This document shows positions 45,812 to 57,059 of a DNA stretch of 64,000 nucleotides, in pieces. Below the pieces are notes generated by a model. It did not search any database. It saw nothing but the letters and a program-made list of their open reading frames with translations, and was not told the origin of the DNA. Positions within the stretch are counted from its first letter, which is position 1, and each line of letters starts with the position of its first letter. The translations under genes and the position numbers were made by a program. The stretch is taken from the NCBI GenBank assembly GCA_963989385.1, contig OZ022498.1, positions 6,455,501 through 6,519,500 on the forward strand. Reading direction: 5' to 3'. This stretch comes from Ctena decussata (Eukaryota; Mollusca; Bivalvia; Lucinida; Lucinidae).

Positions 45812-45889
45812 TTCTCTCTAAAATATACTCCTGGCTTCAACATCTTCGACGAAGATGTTGAGCCAGGTACAAAAGTATCAGAGAGGGAC
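45812..45889. repeat. Hairpin repeat around CATCTTCGACGAAGATG
   Basis: Inverted arms TCTCTCTAAAATATACTCCT and AGGTACAAAAGTATCAGAGAG with a perfect centre CAACATCTTCGACGAAGATGTTG. GTATCAGAGAGG also occurs at about 38975. Confidence 0.7.
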
Positions 45890-46041
45890 AAGGAAAAAAA
45901 TCAACAAAAAGAATAAAATCTAACTTCTTCGGCTGACAAAAGTATAATTCAAGGTGGGAGATGACATGTATTCTGTTTTTTTTAAGGAAAAAAAGAAAAA
46001 AAAAGATGCTGTGAGAGAATCATGGTTTATAGCTTATATTT

Positions 46042-46283
46042 TGAGCCGCGACACGACAAAACAAACAACGTGGTTGTGCGCCCAGCGCAGATTGAGATCA
46101 GCCTGGGCATCCGACAAGTTTGATCAGACTCTTTGCTAAGCGTAAGCGCTTAAAGGGTAGCTAAGGGTCTTAGCTACCCCCATGCGGACAGCGAAGACTC
46201 TGATCAGACTGGGCGGATGCTCAGACTGATCTGTCTGCGCTGGGCGCACAATTACTTTGTTGGTTTTCTCGTGTCGCTGCTCA
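46042..46283. mobile_element. TGAGCC palindromic MITE, copy 6
   Basis: Starts TGAGCCGCGACACGAC, ends CTCGTGTCGCTGCTCA. A small insertion (GCGTAAGCGCTTAA) lies at the centre. It ends 16 bases before the next element. Confidence 0.9.
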
Positions 46284-46299
46284 TTTTTCTTTCAACTAT

Positions 46300-47575
46300 T
46301 AGCTCACCTGAGCTGACGACTGATAGGTGAGCTTCTAGTATTGCCTTATCTCCGTCACCCGCCCGTGGTGTGTCTGTCGGTCAACATTTTCAATTGACAT
46401 CCCTGAATATACGAGACGGATTGTTACCGAATTTTATATATATTTAACATTTAAAGTCAGGGGGAATTAGTGAATTAACAGAACAATTTTTTTAACATCC
46501 AAATTGCTTCAGAACGTTGGTTGCTATGGCAAATTCGAGTTTCCATTTATATATACCAGAAAAAATAAAAATTTGCATCTATTGCTATGTCACTGCACAT
46601 GTTTGACTAAGTTTTACAGAAATGATCCTTGAGTATTTTTCTACAACCACATGCAATTGTTGAAAATTGCACAATTTGCTTGGTTGCAACTGCATCTGCA
46701 TAGTTAGAAATAGCAAAGAAAGAAAAAAAAAGAAGAAAAAAATCATCATCTCAAAAACAATGTAGTCGATAAAACTCAAACGTTATAGAAGGATCTCAGT
46801 ACAAGCCTTTCTAGAAATATCTGTTTTCATGGCAATTTTTCCAGCAGTTTGGCTGCTATGGCAACTTATAATTTGCTTTGACTTATACTGAAATGGGATA
46901 AGTGGAATTAGGCAATTTTTGAAATGGGAAAAGTGGAAACTGGCATTTATTTCTGTGCTACTGCAGAAATTTTGACAAAGGTTTTACAGAAATGTTCCTT
47001 GAGTAGTGCTCACCAGACATACGGAATTTGAAAATTGTTTTGAATGGTTCCATTGCAACCAAAAGGCTTTACTTAATTGCAACTCAACACAACTTACAAA
47101 TAATTAGGTTAGACAGAAAATTTCGGATTAGTTTGTATTTTGGCCAGATCAGAATATTTATTTCAAAGTTACTTGCCGTTTAAAACCAAAACATTTCTCC
47201 ATAGAGTTACAATGGGGAAAATGTTGTCCCGGGCACAGCAACTGATTTTTTTATTGGAACTTGACCTCCTTGCTTATTATCAGGACAGGCATAAACTCTC
47301 GAACGAGTTCGAAATTTGGCTATATTCAACTTTTCACCTTGGAGTTACTTGCCCTTGAATGCTTGAATAAGCCATATTTAGCCATGTCCCGGACAAAGCG
47401 ACTTTATTTTTTTCCGAAACTTCATCGAACGTGCTGATAACTAAGACAGGAATAAACTGTCTGACGAATTCAAAATTAGGCCATATTGAACAATTGACCT
47501 AAAAGTTACTTACCCTTTGAGTGCTGAGAATGAATGTACTCAGGTGAGCTACAGGACCAGCTGTTCCTTGTTTTA
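46300..47575. mobile_element. TAGCTCACCTGAG-ended element with internal tandem units
   Basis: Terminal inverted repeats TAGCTCACCTGAG (46300-46312) and CTCAGGTGAGCTA (47539-47551), then a short T-rich tail. The left end also folds on itself (GCTCACCTGAGC ... GGTGAGC), followed by a GTGTGTCTGTCGGTCAAC block. The interior has repeated units: TTTTACAGAAATG.TCCTTGAG (about 46612, 46981) and GAGTTACTTGCCC.TTGA (about 47165, 47342, 47511; spacing about 170-177). It matches the layout of the element at 5235-8010. No coding sequence. Confidence 0.7.
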
Positions 47576-47589
47576 CACTCATTGAGCTC

Positions 47590-48640
47590 AGCACTACTTT
47601 TGAATGTGTGCTCTGCTTTTAAAGGATCTCTTTAAGATTTTTATTTGACTTTACTGCAGCTGGTGTGGTGCCGTGTGGCGACCGTAAAACATCTCCCCTT
47701 ACATCATCCATAGTGCAGATTATATTTCATTTTTGTCCTTTGAAATAACAGGATATATTCTGAGAAATCAGGAAGTTTTGATTGGTTTGGACTTTTATTC
47801 TAAATCATCGCTTTATTACCATTTAGGCCCTTTTGATACTAATCAGTCTTTGAATAGACTGCCTTATTAAAATAAAGAAATTGCAGTATGCTTTTCTCTG
47901 GCTTTCGTAACCAGATATTTTCAGGGTCATTGGTGGGGCTTGGGTGGCCAAAACTTCGAAGTATGGCCCATTTTCCTTCTTTTGAATGTATGCTCTGCTT
48001 TTGAGGGATCTCTTCAAAAAATTTATTTTCCTGCCCACCTCTTTTCGGAAACATTCTGAGAAATCAGAAGGTTTTGATTGGTTTGGACTTTTATTCTAAA
48101 TCATCGCTTTATTACCATTTAGGCCCTTTTGATACTAATCAGTCTTTGAATAGACTGCCTTATTAAAATAAAGAAATTGCAGTATGCTTTTCTCTGGCTT
48201 TCGTAACCAGATATTTTCAGGGTCATTGGTGGGGCTTGGGTGGCCAAAACTTCGAAGTATGGCCCATTTTCCTTCTTTTGAATGTATGCTCTGCTTTTGA
48301 GGGATCTCTTCAAAAAATTTATTTTCCTGCCCACCTCTTTTCGGAAACATTCTGAGAAATCAGAAGGTTTTGATTGGTTTGGACTTTTATTCCAAATCAT
48401 CGCTTTATTACCATTTGGACCCTTTTTTATACTAATCAGTCTTTGAATAGACTGCCTTATTAAAATAAAGAAATTGCAGTACGCTTTTCTCTGGCTTTCG
48501 TAACCAGATATTTTCAGGGTCATTGGTGGGGCTTCGGTGGCCGAAACTTCGAAGTATGGCCCATTTTCCTTCTTTTGAATGCATGCTCTGCTTTTGAAGG
48601 ATCTCTTTAAAAATTTTATTTTCCTGCCCACCTCTTTTCG
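47590..48640 (-). repeat. 296-base unit, three tandem copies plus a partial one
   Basis: Copies start at about 47761, 48057 and 48353 with 296-base spacing, plus a truncated unit at 47590-47640. The first two are almost identical; the third differs at scattered positions and has one extra T. On the minus strand the third and second copies read through as one 170-residue frame with repeated KSRAYIQKKENGPYFEV and KISGYESQRKAY. The extra base makes that junction 297 bases, hence in frame. A diverged inverted relative lies at 57190-57365. The short 47660-47745 block matches 36108-36200. Unknown element; coding status is doubtful. Confidence 0.85.
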
Positions 48641-48761
48641 AGTCTAATGACACTGACGGAACCGTACTTTGAGCAATGACGTTGTCACGAAATTCAAGTT
48701 TGCTGAGCAGATTACACCGCCATTTTAGTTTCGATATATTCTGATTGAAAACAGGCACAGA

Positions 48762-48896
48762 GATTATTAAACTTAGTACATTCTCAAACTCAAAATAAAG
48801 CACACTGATTGGCTGCTTCCGAGCTCATGCTCGGAAGCAGCCAATCAGAGTGCTTTATTTTGAGTTTGAGATTATTCTCAAGTTTTATAACCTTGA
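48762..48896. repeat. GGTTATAAAACTT-type hairpin element, copy 1
   Basis: Arms ATTCTCAAACTCAAAATAAAG and CTTTATTTTGAGTTTGAGA, with an inner perfect hairpin GATTGGCTGCTTCCGAGC / GCTCGGAAGCAGCCAATC. The left terminus is degraded. Relative at 54698-54828. Confidence 0.8.
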
Positions 48897-49911
48897 ACCC
48901 TGATTGAAAACTGGTGACAGAGTCCTTGCCCAAAGTGTGAATCTTTGCTGTTCCATAAAATAAAGTGGAGACTACACCCATCTCTCAGTTAAATCGGCAG
49001 ACTTCGAGCCAACTTCTAAGATTCTTAAACAAAGATAAAGAGTAACCGGAGGAGTAACCGGGGTACAATTTCATGTCATGCCCAATCAATTATGTCATAT
49101 ACCTTTGGAGGGAAAATCAAGGCGTGTAGCCTAAAATTTAAATATGCGAACACTCGGTTGACAAATCTTCAATGTGAAAAGCGGATTTCCGCATAGGAAG
49201 CAATGCCACAGGTGGCCATTGGTAACAGGTTTCCCGACTAGCCGCTCAGCCTGCCGTTCTATAGGATGACTTCCTTACAAAGTATGACATAAACCTATTC
49301 TGCACCAAAATGGTGAATGAACTCAGTTACGAGATTAAATGTAACCATTACAGTCTTCCCGGGCTGTAATAATGAGCTAAACTGAAATGTCAGTTTAAGA
49401 TGTTTGGTTACACGATGTTTTTTCCCGCCATTTTTTACAAAAGGGGATACTTATTTTGACTAAGGTTTGCTTCCCAGGACAAAGAAGCTCTTCCAAAATG
49501 GGGTTTACACATTAATGAAATAATTTACTTTTACGGGAGCCAATTCTTTCTTTAAAAGGATGACCCAATGTAGAAGGTAGACAAAAATTAAAAAAAGCAG
49601 AGTTGCTTTCCCTGAAAGTGTGTCCATCCACTTAATAGCTACATATCCTTTTTGATTCCTGCTGGTTTGAGCAATTTTTATATAACAATATCTAATGAAC
49701 TGAGAAAAAGCGAGTACTTCCAACAGTGTATGACATTAAAGTCCATTATCGTAATGATGGAGAATTTATCAACTCAAACATTATCAGGATGCATTAAATT
49801 TTATATTTCTGGTGATCTTGGTGTCTCTGACCTTACAGATGTAGAAAAAGTTTAGCGTGTTTCGATAACAGATACAATGTAGCTGTAAACAATAAAAGTT
49901 TGAACACAATA
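48897..49911. other. No gene recognised
   Basis: CTTCCCAGGACAAAGAAGC, TTCTTTCTTTAAAAGGATGACCC-like and similar blocks (49470-49580) faintly resemble 45550-45620, 54190-54270, 57530-57600 and 62900-63010, suggesting an old dispersed repeat. No conserved frame. Confidence 0.35.
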
Positions 49912-50086
49912 ACAGTGGACTCTCTTTACAACGACGCCATTTGTTCCCAAACATTTTGACGTCAAACTGAATTTGCTGTTATAAAGAATACATCTTTTGA
50001 ACAATAAAGCCATTTCGTAAATATCAAAATGAAGCTGTGAAGAATTTTGCTGTTGTAATGAGTGCCGTAATAAAGAGGGTTGACTG
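49912..50086. mobile_element. MITE with CAGTCAACCCTC ends
   Basis: Left end ACAGTGGACTCTCTTTACAA, right end TAATAAAGAGGGTTGACTG followed by TA. Inside, repeated TTTGCTGTT.TAA blocks. Same end type as 37933 and 38764. Confidence 0.65.
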
Positions 50087-50145
50087 TACACGTAAACTAG
50101 TTTCAAATTTGTTAAATTACTAGCTTTTGCACCCACAAAAATATA

Positions 50146-50382
50146 CGAGCCGCGACACGACAAAACCAACAATGTGGTTGTTTGCCCAGCGAAGACTCAG
50201 ATCAGCCTGGGCAGCTGCGAAGTTTGACCAGACTCTTCGTTAAGTGCCCAAAGGGTAGCTAAGGGTCTAAGCTTCCTCCATGCGGACAGCGAAGACTCTG
50301 ATCAGACTGGGCGGATGCCCAGGCTGATCTGAGTCTGCGTCGGGCGCACAACCACTTTGTTGGTTTTCTCGTGTCGTGGCTC
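50146..50382. mobile_element. TGAGCC palindromic MITE, copy 7
   Basis: Starts CGAGCCGCGACACGAC (first base changed) and ends CTCGTGTCGTGGCTCA, flanked by TATA/TATG. Confidence 0.9.
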
Positions 50383-51704
50383 ATATGCAATTACAGTACT
50401 TGCATGTACTTTGGAGGAACTGTTCTTTAAGATTTTTGTTGGCCAGACCATAGTGTCTCATTTTTTATGAACAGCAACGCAAATCACTTCAGTAAAGCAG
50501 AAAGCGACGATGTTAGATGAAGAACAAGACAGAGAGAGATATAGAAGAGAAATAAACAAGGAAAAAATCACCTTCTATACTTCAGATACAGTACATCTCA
50601 TTTTACAAAGTCACCATACTCTGCCCTTTAAACGACTAAAGTCTGATGACATTGCCCTAGCTTATATAGGCCGATTATTTACTATACTAAAATATCTGCG
50701 CATGAATATGACGCTTTGAAAATGACGTCAAAACAGCCCCAGTACAATCACCTTAGCACTTTACAAGACGTAGGAAAATCGAACAGGCTAATCAGCATTT
50801 TCCAGATAAACATGTCTTGTCTACGGACCCTGTGAAACCAGTATTGGAAGTCAGACCGAGTAGATTCGCAGGCTAAACTGAGCATTCGGAGTTTCCATAT
50901 GTGGTAAGGCACTTTAGTACGAGGCAGCAATAATATTCTTTTGGAAGAGTGGAATGTCCGTTTTAAGGGATTAAAACAAGGAATAAAACATTTTAACATC
51001 AAGAAAAATCTCTTTTTATTTTTTTTTCACGCCTACCCTTCAGGATAAAAAAATCTTTAGAGACTGGAGGGTAACTTCTGTTTTTTTTTTCATCGAATAC
51101 AGCAGCATAGGCAATTTAATTGTACCTCTCGGACGTTTATAAAATGCTGACAGGATGACAAAAAGTCTAAACTCTGATTCTGTACGAGCGGTCTGATCTG
51201 GATATTCTCTGTTGTGGCGGTCTCAGAACGACCTACACTAATTGCCCATGCCATGTCCGACCCAATATTTAGGAGTTTTTCGGTATCTTTATTTATGTTT
51301 CTTGCTTGAGTATTCGATATGCAACCTCAAAGTGGTAAGCGAATATGAAGACAGCGAAATCACAACCCTAGCTGCGTCTCCAGGCAATACGGCGCAACAG
51401 TTTTGCAGTTCGTGAACCCTGAGAAATTTAAAAACGCAAATGAAGAATACGGGTACGCGGGCTAGTAATGCTTCACACAAGTGTATAGCATCTTTTTTTC
51501 GCGCTGCGGTTAAAAGTAATGACGCTAATCCTTTCATTCTGGTGGCAATAAAAGTTCAGTAACCATAAAAACTAAGCTGCTTTTAAAAAATTAAACCACA
51601 TGAGGTATGAGAACATGCCTGGTAAACACGTAGTTACATTCCCATATGGGAATTAAAAAACTCTAGCTTGTATCTTATTTGATGGTCAACTTATTATAGA
51701 TCAT
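50383..51704. other. No gene recognised
   Basis: A charged open frame at 50510-50719 (EEQDRERYRREINKEK...) could be an exon but has no recognised domain or splice support. Other frames are unremarkable. Confidence 0.35.
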
Positions 51705-51885
51705 ACTCGTATGTATGTAAAACATATTTTAAACCAGATTTACTTTGAATAAAAACAACTGATGGGTTTATCACAGAACAAAACTTCATGAATGTAGCCA
51801 ATTCGGGTTGGCCACTTTCAGAAGTTTTGTGAGAACCCCACCATTATGTACTTTACAAAGCTGAAATGTTTTCACTGATAATATT
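51705..51885. repeat. Palindromic dispersed repeat, copy 2
   Basis: CTCGTATGTATGTAAAACAT, GGCCACTTTCAGAAGTTTTG and TTTACAAAGCTGAAATG match 8815-8990 in the same order, though diverged. Confidence 0.6.
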
Positions 51886-52067
51886 ACATACATCGAATAA
51901 AAAACAAACAAACACTATTTGGCTACGTTTTGTAGAAGCTTCAGAGTTGTAATGGTATTGCGCATTAACGCATATGCAAACATATCTGGGGATTAGAATT
52001 CACCCAAGATTGTGTATGCTGTCTGTCTACAGTCTCTATATTGTAAATGCTGATTAACCCATTCCAT

Positions 52068-52145
52068 TCGGGATACCCATTTAGGGATATCTGGGCAAAC
52101 AGTTTGGATCCAGATCAGGCCCGTCTGAGATCCAAACTGTTTGCT
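52068..52145. repeat. Palindrome around GCAAACAGTTTGGATC
   Basis: GGGCAAACAGTTTGGATC and GATCCAAACTGTTTGC form 16-base arms around CAGATCAGGCCCGTCTGA. TAACCCATTCCATTCGGGAT at the left recalls the TTAACCCATTAAT end of element A. Confidence 0.75.
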
Positions 52146-52334
52146 GCCTAGACATTATTTCTACAAGAGTTAGTAAGACCAATATTGTCAAATTTTTTTC
52201 TTGATTTTTGATGCAGACGACAATTTCAACAGACGATAAAAATATCCAGAAAGCAATGTATTACGCCACAATAATGCGCAAGACTGCTTAGCTCTGCAAA
52301 CTGGTTGAAATATATACCTGTAGTCGTCCACGAA

Positions 52335-52440
52335 GTCAAGCAACCGGTCACCCTTCCAGGTACTAACCGCGATCTCCGTTGCTTAACTTGGTGAAAGAGC
52401 CAACCGCTCTACCTGCGTCGCCATAAAAGCCGGCTTCTAC
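52335..52440 (-). mobile_element. 5S-rRNA-like SINE with tRNA-like leader
   Basis: On the minus strand the sequence contains AAGTTAAGCAACG (52377-52389), 9 bases, then GTTAGTACCTGGAAGGGTG and ACCG (52345-52367). These correspond to the A-box/intermediate region and C box of 5S rRNA with the canonical spacing. The 5' part (GGCGACGCAGGTAGAGCGG, TTGGCTC) does not match 5S and looks tRNA-like. The rest of 5S (5' third, 3' stem) is absent, so it is a 5S-derived retroposon or chimeric SINE, not a working 5S gene. Confidence 0.75.
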
Positions 52441-53412
52441 AGCATTTCAAAGTTTGGCAAGCCCTCGAGATCTAGACTGCACAATCATAATTTGTAGTTT
52501 TGGTTTATTAATTGTTGTTTTCGGAGAAAGTAATTACCATTGCGGTACTTCAGTCGCTGCACAAATTTATATGTGAAGCATTTAGTGATAAATTATCAAA
52601 TAAAACAAGCCTGTCTGTCTCCTTTCGTCGAAATTGTCTGTAGTTATGTTTTTGTTGCACCACAAACTGGGAATTAATTGAACGACATAATAAAGACGCA
52701 GTGCTGGTAGACGAAATAATCTGGCATTGGTCTGATTTTTGTTACAACTGAAAATGACTGAAACTTTGCTTAGCTCATGAATTTTTCTATTTTTGTATAG
52801 ACGAAATGTTTATGTCTCAAAGACCATTTAAATTGCTTAGCAAAACACCTTTCCTCTGGAAGTACTTTAATGGCCTTTTTACGCCCTCGCGCTATTATGC
52901 CCTTGCCCTAAACTGGAGATTCGCGAGGGACGGAAAGCAGTGTTTGTGCTATCAAGACCGACATATTGACATTAAACAGGATCTTCTCCTTTGCAGTCGT
53001 CAAATGCCAGGTTTTTTGGATGTGTACTCTTGGTCCTTAAACGTGTTTTCTCTCTAATGCTGTACAGTGATGTTTTCGCAGTGACCTATTTTTTCTGATA
53101 CTGTAACGGCTGTAACAAATCAACGCGCTATATCAATTTTTCAGAGATTAGTTTTCCGATTTTTTAATATTCTGAAGGCAATAAAGCTTCAGTAGGAAGA
53201 TTCCAATTTGTGATAAAGGGCTAACAGATGAACCGGGCTTAATTTCCTGACCTCGCTTGATTTATATCTGAGCTTTTATACTGGAAAAGTGCAAATACAT
53301 TTCATCTAAGTAGGAAGTCTGGTGTTCGTAGGCTAGTCCTCTATGAACAACCGGCAAATGTAGGCCATACCAAGCCCATTCATGCCCAAAGGACTCTTCT
53401 AACCTTATAAAT
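52441..53412. other. No gene recognised
   Basis: An open frame at 52806-53057 begins shortly after a TTGTATAG that could be a splice acceptor. Its 83 residues (W/Y/R-rich, LNWRFARDGKQCLCYQDRH) were not recognised. It could be an unknown exon. Confidence 0.3.
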
Positions 53413-53699
53413 TGGATGAGCCCATTTATCAGTTAAGGGATGACTGGTTTAGTTTTCCTCATTTTTATTTTATTTTAAGGAGAAATATCCATTTGTCTTG
53501 TGCAAATAGTGTTGACACTGACCAGACGCAACGTTTTACGGCGTCTGACCTTGGTCTGCGGTGTTTGCCAATGTCCCTTTTATTTACAGCAATTTCTTTA
53601 AAAATGATAAAACCTAAATACACCAAACACCCCTACAATGATGAATGGACTCGTCTAATTTATATGGAAATGAGAGGCCACTTGGCATTAATGGGTTAA
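53413..53699 (+). repeat. Dispersed element A, copy 4
   Basis: TTGGATGAGCCCATTTATCA, ATTTTATTTTAAGGAGAAAT, GACCAGACGCAACGTTTTAC, GGCGTCTGACC and GGCATTAATGGGTTA follow the same order as 9011-9215, with an extra segment (about 53580-53680) before the last block. The 95-residue open frame here is derived from the repeat. Confidence 0.75.
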
Positions 53700-54031
53700 A
53701 AAGTGTATGAATTCTTAGATCTACATGTATGGATGAAGCTCCATGGTTTTGCCGTCCTTTCTGCATAAGTGATACGTTTTAAGGCAAACGGTTATATCTC
53801 CATGATTCCCGTCATTTTTTAATATACACATTTTTGGTGTATTGACTGAAAGCATTGGAACGCAATGTAGTTTACATTCCAATAATTACATTGAGACACG
53901 CGACGTCAATGACGTCAAAATAAACAATGTCTCTCGACAATCTGATTGGACGTCAGCGACGTCATGAAGTCATGCATGCTGTTCTGCTGTTAGCGAATGT
54001 AAATTTTAGCAATGAACTTTACGTTTCTGTT

Positions 54032-54138
54032 GTTTATCGAAGTGTAAACTACATTGGGTCACTAACAAAGTTTACATGAACCCCTTCGGGGTTCATTCAC
54101 TTTGCACGTGACCCAATGTAGTTTACACTTCGATAAAC
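54032..54138. repeat. Perfect long palindrome
   Basis: GTTTATCGAAGTGTAAACTA at 54032 pairs exactly with TAGTTTACACTTCGATAAAC ending at 54138. The pairing continues to GTCAC/GTGAC. The loop carries a second perfect palindrome, TGAACCCCTTCGGGGTTCA. ATGTAGTTTACATT occurs at about 53872. Likely a MITE or MITE end. The left flank (53890-53970) has several GACGTCA motifs. Confidence 0.85.
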
Positions 54139-54309
54139 CTCAGAAAAATAAAATTCACGCCTTATATAAAGGGAAACAACTTTCGTGACTCCCTGTTTGC
54201 TTCCCTGTCCCACGAAGCCCTTTCAAAACTGAGTCTGCTCTTAAAGGAAAAACAAATTGCTCCTTGATTGAGATTTGAACTCCTGAAAATGAAGGCAAAA
54301 CGAAAATGG

Positions 54310-54560
54310 CTAGTCTAGTCTAGTTTATCCCATAACCTTGCAAGGTCGTTGGGACCACAGATCATGTTCCAGTAGTCCAATATCCACCAGTCCTGTCTTC
54401 AGTTGCCCTAGTTGTGGTGGCAAAGTCCATCCCTGTCCTCTCTATAATAATGTCTTGCCACTTCTGTGTCTTGTAGATTCGTCCTTGCTAAGACAGAAGA
54501 CCTGGAGATATGGCCAAACTACCACAGTTTCTGTTTCTTGACAATGATCAGGAGTTCATC
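54310..54560 (-). pseudogene. LINE reverse-transcriptase tail, degraded copy
   Basis: Minus-strand reading gives FGHISRSSVLARTNLQ in place of FGHVSMASGLAKTTLQ, and the sequence CCCATAACCTTGCAAGGTCG matches CCCATAATCTTGCAAGGTCG at 26659. Frameshifted and truncated, no function. Confidence 0.65.
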
Positions 54561-54697
54561 ATATTCTCAAGTGGCTGCTTGGAATTATGGGAATATCCTC
54601 AGTAATCTTCGTAGCATGGCAGAGTTGCTGATTACTGATAGTAGCATGGACCCACCTGTCCTGAGCAGATAGTGCATAGTGCAGATTCCATCAGGGT

Positions 54698-54828
54698 TCG
54701 AGGTTATAAAACTTGAGAATAATCTCAAACCCAAAATAAAGCACACTGATTGGCTGCTCGGAAGCAGCCAATCAGTGTTTTTTTTTTTATTTTGAGTTTG
54801 AGAATGTACTCAAGTTCTATAACCTCGG
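54698..54828. repeat. GGTTATAAAACTT-type hairpin element, copy 2
   Basis: TCGAGGTTATAAAACTTGAG at the left, CTCAAGTTCTATAACCTCG at the right. The inner stem GATTGGCTGCTCGGAAGCAG and CCAATC matches 48800-48850. A T run interrupts one arm. Confidence 0.85.
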
Positions 54829-55444
54829 GGCCAGGTTTGTTTCGCATCAGACACCAAGACGACTGGAAAACCTGATCATATTTGTTAGGGCTAAAGTAAC
54901 ATTGGTTATTGAGTCCATTTCTCTCCTATTTCAAGTCGTAGACAACAATGTCTTAAGTTATTTGATTTACCGCTGTGCGTGATGAATTTTATCCAAATCT
55001 GAATAAATCAAAAGTGCTGGGACAAGATTGATAGAGCAATGCAGATTGAAAGTAGAATGACTAGAGCGAACAATCAAGATTAGGTTGTTGTTTTCATGGT
55101 TATGGATGACATAATATCAATCAATACATGCCCTTCTGATGGAAAAGCAGTAAACACTATGAGACGAAATAAAACATTTGATTCTTTTATGTGCGAATAA
55201 TCGAAGAGAGATATTCTGTTGACAGATTCTGAAAAGCATCGATACTGACCAACATAAATGAATCGGTATGGTCATGCTGGAGTATGACCGTCATCATATA
55301 TAGCCAAGTAATCGTTGGCAGTTGTCACTTAAAGGTTTCCTTTTGTAATAAATTGTTGTTTATTCACAGACATACCATGAATAAATAATGCGCATTTTGT
55401 TTAAAGAAACGAAACACAGCAGTGAGCTGAGTGCTTTGCATAAT
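54829..55444. other. No gene recognised
   Basis: No motif or repeat recognised. Confidence 0.4.
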
Positions 55445-55545
55445 TGAGTCACGACATGTCAAAAAGATCAGCATGGGCATCCACCCGGTGTGATCAGTGT
55501 GTTCGTTGTCGGCATGGAGGTAGCTTAGGCCCTTACCTCCCCATC
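55445..55545. mobile_element. TGAGCC MITE, degraded left half
   Basis: TGAGTCACGACATGTCAAAA then GATCAGCATGGGCATCCACC and GGCATGGAGGTAGCTTAGGC follow the left half of the MITE, with a deletion of the CCAACAATGTGG block. The right half is absent. Confidence 0.75.
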
Positions 55546-55689
55546 TGAAATGACACAGAATGGGTCTAGAAATAAAGTGTAAATCTAGGAATGAAACTTC
55601 AAGTTCAAAGGTTGTCTTAGAAACAAAGATCACAAACAAAAAAATGAAAGAAAAGGAGTCCCGGTTTTATTGAGACTTTTTGTATGAGA

Positions 55690-56860
55690 ATTATTGCACA
55701 ACCCGCAGGTTTGCACTATAATCACTGTGTGAGTCCGTCCGTTATCAGTTAGCGAAAACCGTAATCAGTTAGCAAAAACGCTTATAACTCTTGAACCGCA
55801 TGGGATATTTTGACAAAATTTTGCATTCTTATACATGTCAACATTGACTAACGACTCGCATGCATAACAACTTTATTTGATGGATGAGGCTGTGGCGAGC
55901 ACAAGTTGAAAATTTACGGCCAACTACTGAAAATGCTCATAACTCTTGAACACCGTGGAAAATATGGTTCAAATTTTGTATGCTTATGTATTTTAACATA
56001 GTCCAGCCACCGGCATGTAAAACAGTGACGAGGCTTCACCGAGCATCAACTGGGCCGGTCGAGCTCTTTTATTGAAAATGCTCATAACTCTTGGACCGCA
56101 TGGTATATTTGCTTCAAATTTTGTATACTTATGTAATTTAACATTGTCCAGCCACTGGTATGCAAAACAGTGACGAGGCTTCACCGAGCATCAATTTGGC
56201 CGGTCGAGGTCTTTTATTGAAAATGCTCATAACTCTTGGACCGCTTGGTATATTTGCTTCAAATTTTGTATACTAATGTAATTTAACATTACCCAGCCAC
56301 TGGTATGCAAAACAGTGACGAGGCTTCACCGAGCATCAATTTAGCCGGTCGAGCTCTTTTATTGAAAATGCTCATAACTCTTGGACCGCTTGGTATATTT
56401 GCTTCAAATCAAATTTTGTATACTTATGTAATTTAACATTGCCAAGCCACTGGTATTCACAACTTCTTATTGCATAACCCGCAGGTTTGCACTATAATCA
56501 CTGTGTGAGTCCGTCCGTCTGTCCATTATCAGTTAGCGAAAACGCTTATAACTCTTGAACCACATTCTATATTTTAATAAAATTTTGCATACTTATACAT
56601 GTCAACATTATCTAACGACTCGCATGCATAACCGTCTTTTTTGATGGACGAAGCTTTGCTGAGCACAAGTTGAAAATTTACGGTCAAGTAGTGAAAATGC
56701 TCATAACTCTTGAACCCCGTGGTATATATGGTTCAAATTTTGTATACTTATGTATTTTAACATTGTTCAGCCATCGGCATGCAAAACGGTGACGAAAGTC
56801 TAAACAGTATTGCACGACCCACAGGTGTGCACTTTAATCGCTGTGCAAGTCCATCAGTCT
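55690..56860 (+). mobile_element. Tandem-monomer element, 145-base units with GTCC blocks
   Basis: Three modules begin ATTGCACAACCCGCAGGTTT or variants at 55693, 56469 and 56809. Each is followed by ATAATCACTGTGTGAGTCCG and a TCCGTC microsatellite. Within the first, AAATGCTCATAACTCTTGG units repeat at 55930, 56076, 56221 and 56366 (145-146 base spacing); another follows near 56692. Blocks TGCAAAACAGTGACGAGGCT and GAGCATCAATTTGGCCGGTC are highly similar among units. Architecture as at 5235-8010. Confidence 0.8.
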
Positions 56861-57059
56861 GTTTGTCCTTCCGCTGTAGTCAGTGAGTGAAATTGCTCAT
56901 AACTCTTAACCACATAGTGTAGTTTGATAAAAATATGCTTCATTCTACAAAATTGACTAAAATCATTTCCATACATTCCTTCTGGCACCAGAAACTGATT
57001 ATTCTACATTCACCACGGTTTGTGCACATTACCATCAGTTGATTTCGTTTGCAAGGCTG
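56861..57059. other. Unassigned flank
   Basis: Continues from the tandem-monomer element; no motif seen. Confidence 0.3.

Noticed and set aside
50510..50719. Charged frame EEQDRERYRREINKEK as an exon
   Set aside because: Suggestive composition, but no splice sites, domain or homolog could be supported.
52335..52440. Functional 5S rRNA gene
   Set aside because: Only the internal promoter portion matches 5S; the 5' third and 3' stem are missing.
53412..53699. 95-residue plus-strand frame as a gene
   Set aside because: It coincides with dispersed element A, whose other copies are not open.
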